A stretch of DNA of 64,000 bases from Periconia sp. R9002 (lineage: Eukaryota; Ascomycota; Dothideomycetes; Pleosporales; Periconiaceae): contig JAMAHW010000027.1 in the NCBI GenBank assembly GCA_023627715.1, forward strand, positions 248,001 to 312,000, read 5' to 3'. This document shows positions 34,996-47,244 of the stretch, piece after piece. The notes below the pieces were generated by a model that made no database searches, had not been told where the DNA came from, and was given only the letters and a program-made list of their open reading frames with translations. Numbering within the stretch: the first letter of the stretch is position 1; every line of letters starts with the position of its first letter. The position numbers and the translations under genes are program-made.

Positions 34996-35556
34996 TCACG
35001 AAAACAACCCCAAACCTCCATCCCCACCCCCAACCAACCCCCCCGCAGCCCCAACCTCCGTAACCACCCTCCACGAAACCTGCACCCTCCCACCACCACC
35101 ACCATCCACCACCTCCCCACTAAACAAAACCCCCCTCTCCACCCCGCCCCCCACCCAACTCCCAATCGCAGCCCTAAACCCCCTCGCATCTTCCCTGGGG
35201 ACGCGGAGCGTCACGTCCACCCCGGAAATCAGCAGTATGTCGAGCGGGATGCTGGATCCGGTTAGACCGAGGTAGGCGTGGAGGGGCGTTGTGAGGAGGG
35301 TGCGGGTTGTTAGGGGGTCGAGAGATGTGCTGGTTGTGGTTGTGGTTGTGGTTGTGGTGGTGGTGGGAGTGGAAGGGGGAGGGAGGGAAAGGGCCGGTGA
35401 GGTCGTGAGGCGCAGGGTGAAGTATGTCCAGGGTGGGTTTGTGTGGGTTGAGGTGTGTAGGGTGTGGGAGGGTTTTTTGCGTTTTGTTGAGGTGGTGACG
35501 GTGGTGGGGGGATTGGGGGTGTCAAGGTCCATTGGGGAGGTGGTGGGGTTTGTCAT
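34996..35556 (-). CDS. pop8: RNase P/MRP subunit POP8-like protein
   Basis: The gene is a single exon of 186 residues starting at the ATG whose complement is 35554-35556. After a basic disordered N-terminus comes WTYFTLRLT, a poly-Thr insert, then LDPLTTRTLLTTPLHAYLGLTGSSIPLDILLISGVDVTLRVPREDARGF. This matches the fungal POP8 pattern (LD.LT.R..L...L..FLGL.G..IP.DIL...G...WIRVPRED). POP8 belongs to the RNase P and RNase MRP protein core, which processes tRNA and rRNA precursors in the nucleus. The Thr insert is encoded by an ACC/ACA-type repeat and sits between two beta strands. The C-terminus is Gly-rich. The gene is unusually C-rich on the coding strand (third-position C). Confidence 0.8.
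   Translation of the reverse strand: MTNPTTSPMDLDTPNPPTTVTTSTKRKKPSHTLHTSTHTNPPWTYFTLRLTTSPALSLPPPSTPTTTTTTTTTTTSTSLDPLTTRTLLTTPLHAYLGLTGSSIPLDILLISGVDVTLRVPREDARGFRAAIGSWVGGGVERGVLFSGEVVDGGGGGRVQVSWRVVTEVGAAGGLVGGGDGGLGLFS
35328..35366. repeat. Coding trinucleotide/hexanucleotide repeat (GGTTGT/GGT) in POP8
   Basis: On the plus strand TGGTTGTGGTTG-type units run into GGTGGTGGTGG. On the coding minus strand they encode a stretch of about 12 Thr inside the POP8 domain. Confidence 0.8.
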
Positions 35557-37142
35557 TTTTCTTTTTGTGTGTTTGGTCGTGATGTTGTGTTGTGGGTGGT
35601 TTCTGGTGGATGATGAGGTAGATGATTTATTCCCTATTTCCCGCTTTTTTGGGGAGTGGTACGTTCGTTGCTTCGTTCGGGTCGATATTTGGAAAAGAGA
35701 AAAAAAAATGACGATTCGCCTTCTTGCTCGAGTATCTGGGGGTTGGCGTTAGGCGACCAACTTTCCCTTTCCCCCTCTTCTCTACCTATCTCTTTCCCGC
35801 CAAATCCTCGGAAGAAGAAGAAAAAAACGCCCTCGTTACACTTTTCTCGTTCCGTACACGTCGTGTATGCACTTACACACGCGCGTCTGTTTGAATTCTC
35901 CGAACGCCCCACGGAATCACAAGAAAACGGGGGCTTGAAATGGCGTTTGCCTTTTTTTTTTTTTAGTTTGCCGAGGGCGGTCGAGGTGGTGGTGCGGTGA
36001 CAGACCGATAGGTGTTGGTTGGTGCGCCCAGGCGCGCGAGGGACGAAAGCGCGCCTGCGGACCAAGTTAGGTAACTAGGCAGATGGGTCGCCCTAAGGCA
36101 GCGCGCGCTAAAGAATCGCTGGGTTAAATCTTATTTCGACGACATTCCGTTTTTTAGGACGTGGGATACAAAAGGTCTGTTTTATGGATAAATGCCGTGT
36201 TGGGAGGTTTTAGATCAAATTGGTGTTTTCTTTATAGTGCTCGCTTGATTCGGGAGAAATATACGCGTGTACAGGGGGGGTAGCACGTCGACAGGTGAGA
36301 GTTTGGTTTGTAGATAGTAAGTGTACCACAAATCAGATATAGCGGACGGAAATGGCAGCCGCTCTAATTTTTAGATTTATTGATTTCTCGACTCATTAGT
36401 GCCCGGCAAGTCATGAGTCTGTTGTACAGGATCAATATCTGCACGTGAAAATCACAAATATCACATCCAACCAATACGCACGAAAAAGCCAGAGAGAAGT
36501 GTACATGTAGTTCCATGACCGAGAATAGTATACAGTGTCCATTCTCCTCCTTTCATCTACAAAATATGCACCGTTTTTCTAGGAGAGAATATGTGTGGAC
36601 GACCGACCCATACCAACACTCCACCACCGTCACAGATGGGGAGAAAAAAGTTATGCATTGAAAACCCCCATCCATTCCTCCATCCACGAGACTGCCGAGA
36701 GAGCAAGGCTGAGAACCTGCACCTCGCACGTTTCGTCGATTTTGTAGAATATGGAACAAGGGTGAAGAGGGGAAAGATGTGCCCGAAGAGAAACCATGAG
36801 GAGATGCAGGAGCGGAAAATCAGGCTGTCGCTCGCTAGGCCGCCACGTTAATGAGACGCAGTAAAATCGGCCTTGCCTGGGAATTTCCGACGAAAACATA
36901 GACTTGCAAAATGAAGCAGCAGAAAACCAGGGGTATCTTTGCAAACACGCAGGTTTAAAATGCATGATGAGGTGTTGTACAAAAGGAAAATTGGAAGATG
37001 GGAGAAAGTGGTGATGATAATGATTATGAAGAAGTAGAAGAAAGAGGAAAAGCTTTGACAATGATGCAGAGAAAGGTTGTGAGGGTAGGGAAATTTTTTT
37101 ACAAGTGGCGACACTGTCGTAAAAAGACAACAGTATAGCTGT
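35557..37142. other. Intergenic region: POP8 promoter and coiled-coil gene 3' flank
   Basis: Both neighbours are on the minus strand. The left part is the POP8 leader and promoter, and the right part the 3' flank of the coiled-coil gene. Poly-A/T stretches occur near 35702-35709 and 35950-35965. No gene is seen. Confidence 0.55.
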
Positions 37143-40100
37143 CTAGCGCTGCATCCCATCCGGGTGTGGGGGAGATGGAGGCTTGCTGAAATCGATGTTC
37201 CACTCGAGTCGAAGACTACCGCCGGGTAGCCTCTGGTTGATAGCCTCTATATTTGCACGCAGCTGGAAGATTTCAGCAAACACTTGTGGTTGGCTGCCGC
37301 AATACTGCTTGACCTGGTCGAAAGGAAGCGAAGTAAGGGATTTGATGTCCTCTTCTACCTGTGCAATCCGTTGCCTCTGCAGTTCCTGACTGGCAAGGAT
37401 ATTAGTCACATTGCCCTCTGTTACGGCATATCTCTCCACCTGAGTCTGAAGAACTCTGAGCTGATTGAGAAAATCGGGGGCGTGAGGGTAATTTTGCGTG
37501 ATCCAGTGCACCATCTGTTGGTGAATCTTGTCGGTGCTTATGTTCTCGTACCTCTTTTCGAAGTTTTGTACGCTGACGGTAAGAATGCCGAGTCTATTGG
37601 TGGTGTTCTGCTCCATTTCTCGTAATTGATTCGACACAAGGCTGAACGAGTTCCCAGATTTATCGTCAATGGATGTGGCTCGATTGCTGACATCATTGAT
37701 CAACTGGGCATGATTGCGCAAAGTAATGTCAATGTTGTTGACACGAGAGCTTAGATCCCTGTAGACGAGGTCTAACGACTGGATTTCCTCCTTGACCTCA
37801 GCCGGCACAGATCCAGAGTTGTTGGATTGGATGTAAGCCTTCAGATCTTCCACCACCTTCTCCACATGAGACTCTACTTGACTCATGACTCTACGTATGG
37901 TGATATTTGGCACCTCAGTTTCCAGCACTCGCCTCACATTAGTAAATTGGAGCATTTGATTCTCGACCGCCTTGAGATCCTTGTCCATCGCGATAGCGTT
38001 TTCGTTTTTGATTTTAAGGTCCTCTATAATCTCAGTCTGGTTTTGCTCGAGTTGATCGACACGAGGTTCGACTTGAGAGACTGATGCCGATAAATCTTTT
38101 ACTTGTTGGCTCAGTTGTGGGTCCGGTGATCGGCTTCTTTGCGCAGAATTGGTTGCAGCTTGCTCAAGCTGGGCTTGAAGACCGCTGATTTTATCATCAT
38201 AAGCCGACAACTGCTTGCCAATCTCATCTACATCAAGCCTGTATTTCTCGGCAGCCTCTGAGGAAGATTTCTGGATCTTGACGTGAGCTGCCTCGAGCGA
38301 TGAGAGTTTATCCCAATTTCCCTTGACTGCGGTGATGAGCGACGAGATTCTGCTATCAACCTTTCCGTCGGCCATTGAGTCCAGGGACGAAGTCTTATTA
38401 TTGTCTATTCTGCCTTTGTTATCCAGGGCTGAGATTTTGCTGTCGTTTTCTTTGACTTTGATGTCAAGGGTTGAAATCATCCCGTTAAGCCTTGCAGTTT
38501 TGCCGTCCACCGCCGTAATTTTGCTCTCGGTTTGTTTGAGTTTGTCGTCCACCGCTGAAATCTTGCTCTCGTTGTGCTTGGCTTTCTCGTCCACCGCTGA
38601 AATCCTACTCTCGGTTTGCTTGACTTTAGTGTCTACCGTTGAGACTTTGCTCTCGTTTTGCTTGGCTTTTTCGTCCACCGCCGTAATTCTGCTCTCGATT
38701 TGCTTAACTTTGGCGTCCACCGCTGAAAATTTGCTCTCAGTTTGCTTGACTTTGGTGTCTATCATTGAGACTTTGCTCTCGTTTTGCATGACTTTCTCGT
38801 CCACCGCTGAGATCTTGTTCTCGGTTTGCTTAACTTTGTCGTCCAGTGCAAGGATTGTGTTGGCGTTTCGTTGAACTGTGGCGTCTAATGTGGACAGCCT
38901 GCTATCGTTTTCTTGGGCTTTGGCATCTAGTGCTGAGATTCTTCCAAGTTTTTCATCGATTTTGTTGTCAAGAGCCAGGATCTTACTTTCCAATTCACCA
39001 TTGGTGTCTAACGTTGGCACTCTTATGTCGTTAGCTGTGCCTTTATCTTCAAATACAGACATTCGCTGCAGAACATTGGATACATCCTTCTCAATGTTCA
39101 CTAGTGCGTCCGTGAAAGATGCAACAGCATTGTCTGTTTTCGCTTGACTTCTCTGAATTGCAGGGACTTGATTGATAATCTTTTCTAAGTCACACATACG
39201 TTCCAATATTGTCTTTTTGGTTCGCTTGTGCTCATTCTCGATTGGACCAATAAAATCCTCCACGTCATCGATTAATGGATCGACTGCATCTCTGTTTTTT
39301 AGGGAGTCGGATACGTCCAGGACTTTCTCATGCGTGTCTTCTTCACGTATTTCAACCCGATTGACTTTGAATTTTAAATCCTCGAGTTGTTTACGAAGGT
39401 CTTCTTCTGTTTCTGTTTCCTTGTTTTTAAGGCGCTGGACTTCATCCTTAAGATCCTTCTCGGAGCTTTTCAAGGACTCAATCTCAGATTTGAAGATCTT
39501 TGTCATCTCATCCATCAGTTCCTGAAAGGTTTTGTCCTGAGAGATGGCCGGCGTTGCCTTATGGATAGCACCGACCGACGTATTCTCACTAGGAGCATTA
39601 CTTGGGCTCCGCGCTTGGGCCGCGACCTGCGCAGCCTGAGCAGCTTGAGCCTGTTTTCTAGCTTTTAGAGCACGCACTGAATTTATGGTGCTAGAGAGGT
39701 TGTTGGCATATTGTGCTGGATCTGGTATCATCGAAGGAGCAGTTGGCGCTGTGCGCAAAGGCACAGAGTCCCCACTTTTCGATGATCTTGGATCGCCATG
39801 CTGGAAAGACAATGGAGAGTTTGTACGTTGCAAAGGGCTTGCAACGTCAGTTGTGGAGGGCTTCTTCCGTACACTATGAATGCTCGACGAAGGGCCAGCA
39901 TTCAAACTAGTGATGGAATTATTTCTAGACCCTGCCGGGCTGACGAAAAGAGTTGGACTATTGGCAGCGCTCTGATTAACAGTAAGTGAAAGTGGTAATT
40001 AGTAGGGAAAAAAAGTGACGAACCGAGTCATAGGCTCCAGACCGAACACGCTTGTCGGGCGGACTGGACCCTCGCGAGGCTGGAGCATTCTGCCTTTTTT

Positions 40101-40356
40101 TCAGGTTCTTCAAATCTGACAGAGAAGAGGAGGGTCGACGTGGCGCATCGTGAGGGCTGCTTTATTGTTTGTTAACGTGGGTGAGCGATATTTGCAACCA
40201 GGCGCTCCATAACATACATGTATAGCAATCAATGTGTGAGGATTAGGGTTATACATACTTGGCGGTGGTTGGGGAGCGATGGCCATTTGAGCTGCTGTTG
40301 CTGGGACCGGCGGCCGAGCCAGATGCCTTGGGATAAGGTATGTGGCGCGCAGCCAT
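37143..40356 (-). CDS. Large coiled-coil protein with 14-residue tandem repeats
   Basis: Minus-strand exons 40356-40259, 40156-40024 and 39971-37143 (introns 102 and 52 nt) give 1019 residues. The N-terminal 180 residues are disordered and Ser/Pro/Ala-rich. The rest is predicted coiled coil. Between about residues 405 and 590, 14-residue units of the type K(I/V)S(A/T)VD(E/T)KVKQ(T/N)ES repeat about a dozen times; they degenerate at both ends (SRISALDAKAQEND; SKISALDNKGR). The unit fits two heptads, so it would make a continuous rod. C-terminal heptad segments include NVRRVLETEV and LRVLQTQVERYAV. No enzyme motif, TM or signal peptide is visible. It could be a cytoskeletal, spindle-pole or septal scaffold, but nothing in the sequence decides this. 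The 400-nt spacer to RVB2 is a shared divergent promoter. Confidence 0.82.
38440..38960 (-). repeat. 42-bp (14-codon) tandem repeats with a 126-bp higher-order duplication
   Basis: Repeating plus-strand words such as TTTGCTTGACTTTGGTGTCTA and TCGTCCACCGCTGA recur every 42 nt. The strongest pair starts at 38612 and 38738, exactly 126 nt (three units) apart, with only scattered substitutions. This indicates recent duplication of a three-unit block on top of older single-unit expansion. Confidence 0.85.
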
Positions 40357-40756
40357 ATTGTACTGCCACCCTCACCACGCCGCTCACGTGCAGTGAGAAG
40401 CGGGCAACGGCAATGGAAAGGGGAAGAATTGAGGAGTCCCGCAGACTGCCTATGTATGTAGGTACCTTTGCTTGCCTTTGGAAGAGAGAGTGAGGGGTAG
40501 GAGGGGTGTATTAGAAAAAAGGAGGGTAGGAGAAAGTTTCACCTTATATGGTTCACCGCGTCAACGCCTAGGCACATGAGTCGCGCAGTTAGCTCCAGTT
40601 TGCATGGAAGGCTAATACTCTTTTAGCTAGCGCGCCTGCCAAAAGAGTCGACCATCGCGACAAATCGCTTCGCGTTCACTACTGCGGCCAGCTCCAGCTA
40701 TTCCTCACCATCGCATACCCTACCATCCCACCCCCACCCTCACTTTCGTCGTCACC
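40357..40756. promoter_or_regulatory. 400-nt divergent promoter (coiled-coil gene / RVB2)
   Basis: This compact head-to-head spacer contains both start regions. The RVB2 side is pyrimidine-rich just before its ATG. A CACGTG-type word occurs near 40385-40392 (CTCACGTGCAG). Function is inferred from position. Confidence 0.5.
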
Positions 40757-42270
<1,514 letters not shown>

Positions 42271-44366
42271 GGAATGCCATATACCCACCAGCAAGTCGGC
42301 GTACCAGGTTCGAAGAATAAGTCACTTCAAAATGAACGAATTTGTGAGGGGGAATAGACCAAAAGGCTGTAGGATATCACTGTACGCATACAACAATTGC
42401 AAAACATTCGCGTCTCGCAGACTGGTGAACCTCTGGCCATTGACGATTTGGTGTAGTAGGACCGACGGTCTTTGGATTCGACAGCTGCATGAAAATAAGT
42501 GTGTTTCTCAAGATTAGAACTCCGATTCCTCAAAAAAGAAGGGGGAGGGGCAGATGAAGGCTTCCTTTGCATCCTCGCTGCTCGATTGCTTGGGTGCCTC
42601 CCTGTGTTCGCCCGTAGACTAGTGCAATCGGAGTTTGCATTGAGGATTAGGTTGGAAAAATAGTTAAACTGTTGCACTCACTCACGGCATTATGTTTTAC
42701 TAGTCTCTTTACAGTGTCTTCCCTCTCTATCTTAATGTGCACCTTTGTGGATTGTGAATGTGGGGCTTAGCAGTTCGAAATACTCGCGATTCGTCCTCCC
42801 TCCACCAACGCATGGAAAAGCCTGAGCACATGAGAATGAGATGCAAGCCGATGGTTGTTTGAGACTTCTTAAAACATGCACTCGGTTTCTCGGCATCATG
42901 CCGGTTGCTCTGCGCTTACTACCAGGAGGGAGCCATGGCACGGAAAGGACAGAGGGGAGGATCTTTTCAGACTGCGACGCGCGACTTGCGATTTCAAAGC
43001 TGTTTTCTATCCTATCATGGCACGTATGGTCATCGACCTTTGCGCTATCGTGGAGGGTGTGCGAGCGCTCGTATATGGCCCCAATTGAGGCTCCTTTTAG
43101 TGGCTGGTGCAGAATGGGAGGGAAGTTCTTTGACTTCAACATTACAAAATCATCGTGAGAGAACGAAGTACGTGTTCCAAGTGGAGGCTCCCCTTTACTG
43201 TAAGTTACTGCAATTTCACCACGCATCTGTTTAAGTTTCGACGCTTGCGCGGAGGCGTACGTCATCCCCTAAACTATTACGCGCCCATTCCGGCATCGGT
43301 ACTGGGTTCAGCTGTGGTTGTACAACACCGTTTCGGCTTTTTCTCATAAGAGACAACGCGACACTTCGAAGATGAATGAGACAGAAGAAGAAAATGGGCC
43401 CAAGTTGCTGCAGCGAAGGAGGGAAGATGACAGCCAAGAAAGCGTTGAGACGTGATCAAAACTTCGTCATTCGCTTACTGTACCAGCCGTCAAAAGAATG
43501 ACAAGCCGGCACCGTTCATCCATGAGACATCTTGGCCGACGTCGATCTTATTCTCCGCTTGCTATGGACCCTGGCCCGATACCGTTCTAATTTCAGAGCG
43601 AATCTTCTCTACGCCTGGTGACGCCCAACTGGCAGCCACATGGGCAGTGACAGCGCCAAATCCCAGTCAGTAGCGGGTCGGATAGATCGGCTTCGCACGC
43701 GGCACACTCAAGCTCGGGATCCAACCTCTGCTCTGCTCGTCTCATGGGCGCCTGCTGAAAATCAAATGTGCACACGACCCCCTGCTGCAATTGGCTTGTT
43801 GCGGCGCAATCTGTGGCGCCGGTGTCCACTTTTCCACACATCCAACGCTTGTCGATTCTAGCAACTGGGCAACGATGAGCATGGGCCGTCGCCCTGTCTG
43901 GAGCAGGGGATCAGGACGTCTTCTTAAGCATGCTATGCCCGCGGGGAATGTTTTTGTGGGATGGAACCTGTTTGTTCAGCGTGAGCCATTGACAGCATCA
44001 TTCGTTTCTCATTTCCTTATTTTTCAAAGAGGGCCATTCTGAAAGCAGCAGATCAGTGCCTGAATCACTGCAAAAACCCGGCATAATTTCCCGAAGTTAC
44101 TTCCTATCTCAGCGTCATCAGGCCTTCGAGGCACGCGACCATAAGACAGCACTTGCCGCAACGAACAAAACATCAAAACGCCATCTCCGACCTTTTGTAT
44201 TCTTTTCTTCGGCCAGCATCAAACCGGAGAGTCAGTGTAACCACTGTATCAACGAATATTTGTGCATACATATTCACAACCAAGTATTGATATACGCCCG
44301 AGTTTGCCGTTTCCGGGTCGTCCAATCCTTTCATCTTTTTCGTATTTTTTCGATTTGAGAGCAAGT
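42271..44366. other. 2.1-kb intergenic region without supported genes
   Basis: This is the RVB2 3' flank and the promoter of the LicD-like gene. A minus-strand open frame of 177 codons (42732-43265) has no domain pattern, signal or splice context and is not called. No repeats or mobile-element signatures were recognised. Confidence 0.55.
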
Positions 44367-45463
44367 ATGAAGTTGTCCTTTTGCGCAGTCGCTGTTGCGG
44401 GCGCAGCCATCCTTGGCATTGCAGGAGCATCACCAGTGAAGCGCGACTTGTCAAGAGAACAGCAGCAGGCGCTGAAGTATTTCCATGAACCTGGGTACGT
44501 TCTGACCCTCGTCACTTGGCATTACGCCATCAAAGTTGCTGAGATCACTCTTACAATTCGACGGAAAAGTCTAACAAGAGGCAGAGATGACATAATAATG
44601 GGCCATTACGATGCTCGATTTTATCACGGCATCGTTTCCGATGAAGAACGAACGGAGACTCAGGTCCACATGATTCGCTCATACCTCAACTTTTTCCGCG
44701 AGAATAAACTAGACACATGGATAGCACACGGAACATTGTTGGGGTGGTGGTGGAACGGAAAGGCAAGCACGTCCATCTCCATTGTTTTCTATAGTTCTGA
44801 CAGCTTGTAGCGATTGCCATGGGATTGGGATCTAGATACTCAAGTGTCAGAATCTACCCTCAAGCTCATGGGCGACAAATTCAACCAGACCCGAGCCAAG
44901 TACGTACCAGATGACGGCTCAGCGCCGCGCGAGTATTTATTAGACGTCAACCCCATGATCTGGGAACGGGAACGAGGCGACGGCATGAATGTTATTGATG
45001 CGCGGTGGATCGACGTCAGCAATGGCCTCTACATCGATATCACAGGGCTCAGCGAGACTCATCCAGACGAGAACCCCGGCCAATGGGTCTGCAAAAACTA
45101 CCACCGCTATCACACTTCGGAGCTATACCCCATGCGCGAGACAACGTTCGAGGGCGTACCCGCAAAAGTACCCTATTCCTACGACAAAATCCTTATCCAG
45201 GAGTATCAAGAGAAAGCGCTTGTTGTCACCGAGTTCGAGGGGTAAGTGATCTTCCATATACTGGTTATAATACCGCCATACTGATGATCCCCAGACACGC
45301 ATGGAACGGGCAAGAGAAGCTGTGGCTGAAGACCCCTGAAAGAATCGAACAAGAACGCAAGGAAGCAGAAAAGCAGAAACAAGAGCAAGAAGAGCAAGCC
45401 CGCAAGAAGGCAGAGGAGGAAGAGAAGAAGAAGCAACAAGAGGATGCCAACAAGCAAGGATAG
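44367..45463 (+). CDS. LicD/Mnn4-like secretory protein (phosphosugar transferase family)
   Basis: Exons 44367-44494, 44585-44762, 44811-45241 and 45295-45463 encode 301 residues. The N-terminus is a signal peptide (MKLSFCAVAVAGAAILGIAGAS). The LicD signature follows at about 91-112: HGTLLGWWWNGK, RLPWDWDLDTQ, with a metal-binding DxD. Conserved downstream blocks are DVNPMIWER and GLYIDITGLS. The C-terminus is a Lys/Glu-rich coiled run as in Mnn4. In fungi this family adds or regulates mannosyl-phosphate on cell-wall glycans in the Golgi; the exact reaction here is inferred. Intron 2 has a GC donor (AAG|GCAAGC) and is otherwise in phase (48 nt, TAG). Intron 1's acceptor could be either of two AGs nearby; the CAG at 44584 is preferred. 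The gene is short for the family, so it resembles the small LicD group. Confidence 0.82.
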
Positions 45464-46236
45464 AATCCTTTCCGGCGGCCACTCATTGAAGGCGTTTTCT
45501 TTGCATTTCGGGTTTGGAATATAAAGTGATTGGCATCGGGCATGCATTTTTCGGCGCTACTGCATTTCTATATTTTACAGAGTTGATGTTTCGTACTTGG
45601 TCTTGGACATTGTGGCTCTTTGGTTACATGTCCTTTAGAAGCGTAGCATGCGATGGTCGTATTGATACCCATTCATCGTTGGGGTGAGGTTGTTGTTTTT
45701 AACAGTTGCATAGCACGGCACTTGAGTAGATTGATTGGGAGCTATTTTTGCATATAGATAAGCATACAATTCAATAGTTGATATCCGCAGAGGTTTCTCG
45801 GCTTTCATGTACCTACATACTAAGTATGTAGATATGTACATGTCACTGGTATGTACGGTTGATCAATTGATGTCAGCATGAAAGCTCCTTGACTGGGAGA
45901 TCACACGTTTTCGACATTCCACATGTCCATCTTTCCGTATTTCTATTTCCATTATGTCCGCGTCTTACACATGGACCTACTTTGCCACATACTTCAATGT
46001 TATGTGAGTGTGATCAATTGATCCAGATGTCGGAAATGTGAGTAAGATCACGTGATTGGCACTAGAGCGATGACAAATGTGAGCGACGCGCATGGAAGCA
46101 TTGCGAAGGCCAACACCGTACCATATCAACTCCGCCACATAGCACCACTTTGATCTCTTCACTAACACTTTGACCGAACTTACAATACAGAAACAGCTCC
46201 ATCGTGATTTTGTTGAACAACAAGCAGTCCCCCTTC
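45464..46236. promoter_or_regulatory. Intergenic region/promoter of the WLM protease with palindromes
   Basis: It contains a 19-nt palindrome, two TGATCAATTGAT-type palindromes near 45863-45874 and 46011-46022, and a GATCACGTGAT E-box-like palindrome near 46046-46056, about 190 nt upstream of the start codon. CACGTG is a general bHLH-factor core. The assignment to regulation is inference from position. Confidence 0.45.
45813..45831. repeat. 19-nt perfect palindrome CTACATACT-A-AGTATGTAG
   Basis: Two 9-nt arms are exact reverse complements around one central A. The palindrome lies in the spacer downstream of the LicD-like gene. Confidence 0.85.
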
Positions 46237-47244
46237 ATGGCCCAACCCTCGAACGAGCTTGAGCTCACAATCACACATCATGGCAAACCCATCACACTCG
46301 CCTTCGCGGAAGACGCCACAATATCCGATCTCTCATCACGCGTTGAATCCGACCTCTCCATCCCTTCCTCCAACCAAAAATTCCTCGTAAATTCTAAAGT
46401 AGGCTTGCTGAAGCCTCCGTTCAAAGATCCTACATTGCCACTCTCGTCTCTCGTCGGGAAGAAGATAACACTTATGGGCAGCACAGCCGCGGAAGTCTCC
46501 TCACTCAATGCTACGATATCCGCCGCCACCGCGCCTCGTCGCCCTGGCCCCGTGAAGGCCGCCACACCTGCCCGAAATCGAGATTGGAAGAAAGTGCAGG
46601 ACGAAGCACAATATACGTTCCACACACTGCGACCCTTGCCATACCTTCCAAACCCCGAACGTAGTCTGAGATTTTTGGAGAGGTTGCGCGACGATGCTGG
46701 CATAAAATCCGCCATGCGGACGCATAAATTCAGCGTGCCTTTGTTGACGGAGATGGATCCTGCAATGCACACTACACATGAATCCCGCACATTAGGTCTG
46801 AACCGTAATCGCGGCGAAGTCATCGAACTGCGGTTACGGACAGACGCGTACGACGGGTATAGAGACTACAAAACAATACGAAATACACTGTGTCATGAGC
46901 TGGCGCATAACGTCTGGGGCCCTCACGACCGCAACTTCTGGGATCTGTGCAAGCAGATTGAGAGAGAGGTCGCTAGGGATGATTGGAGGAGCGGCGGTAG
47001 GACTGTTGGTAACGAAGAATACGCCGATGTGCCGGATGACGAAGTCTACGATCATGGCGGCTGGACGGGAGGTGAATTCGTGCTGGGAGGCAAAGGAGAA
47101 ACTGTGGTAAGTAGTGCTGGAGGTACGGTGCAAGCGGGGAGCTTAAGTAGAAGGGATATATTGGCTCGAGCTGCGGAAGAACGAGCGAAGAGATCGAGGC
47201 AGGCCAATCAGGATGCTGAGGGTGGGAGTACGGGGCAGTCTTGA
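46237..47244 (+). CDS. Ubiquitin-like/WLM-domain metalloprotease (Wss1-related)
   Basis: The gene is a single exon. The first proper ATG is at 46237 (the frame is open slightly upstream without ATG), giving 335 residues. An N-terminal ubiquitin-like fold (about 7-90: LELTITHHGKPITLAF ... KKITLMGS) is followed by a WLM domain (about 115-290). The zinc-protease motif is HELAHNVWGPH, with His220, Glu221, His224 and His230. WLM proteins (Wss1/SPRTN-like) remove DNA-protein crosslinks and act on SUMO- or ubiquitin-marked substrates. The UBL-WLM arrangement is that of the ubiquitin/metalloprotease fusion proteins of fission yeast and plants, rather than Wss1 itself. The C-terminus is basic and helical (LSRRDILARAAEERAKRSR). 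All catalytic residues are present. Confidence 0.9.
   Translation: MAQPSNELELTITHHGKPITLAFAEDATISDLSSRVESDLSIPSSNQKFLVNSKVGLLKPPFKDPTLPLSSLVGKKITLMGSTAAEVSSLNATISAATAPRRPGPVKAATPARNRDWKKVQDEAQYTFHTLRPLPYLPNPERSLRFLERLRDDAGIKSAMRTHKFSVPLLTEMDPAMHTTHESRTLGLNRNRGEVIELRLRTDAYDGYRDYKTIRNTLCHELAHNVWGPHDRNFWDLCKQIEREVARDDWRSGGRTVGNEEYADVPDDEVYDHGGWTGGEFVLGGKGETVVSSAGGTVQAGSLSRRDILARAAEERAKRSRQANQDAEGGSTGQS

Noticed and set aside
42732..43265. 177-codon minus-strand open frame between RVB2 and the LicD-like gene
   Set aside because: Composition is random-looking, with no motif, signal, splice continuation or conserved-looking block.
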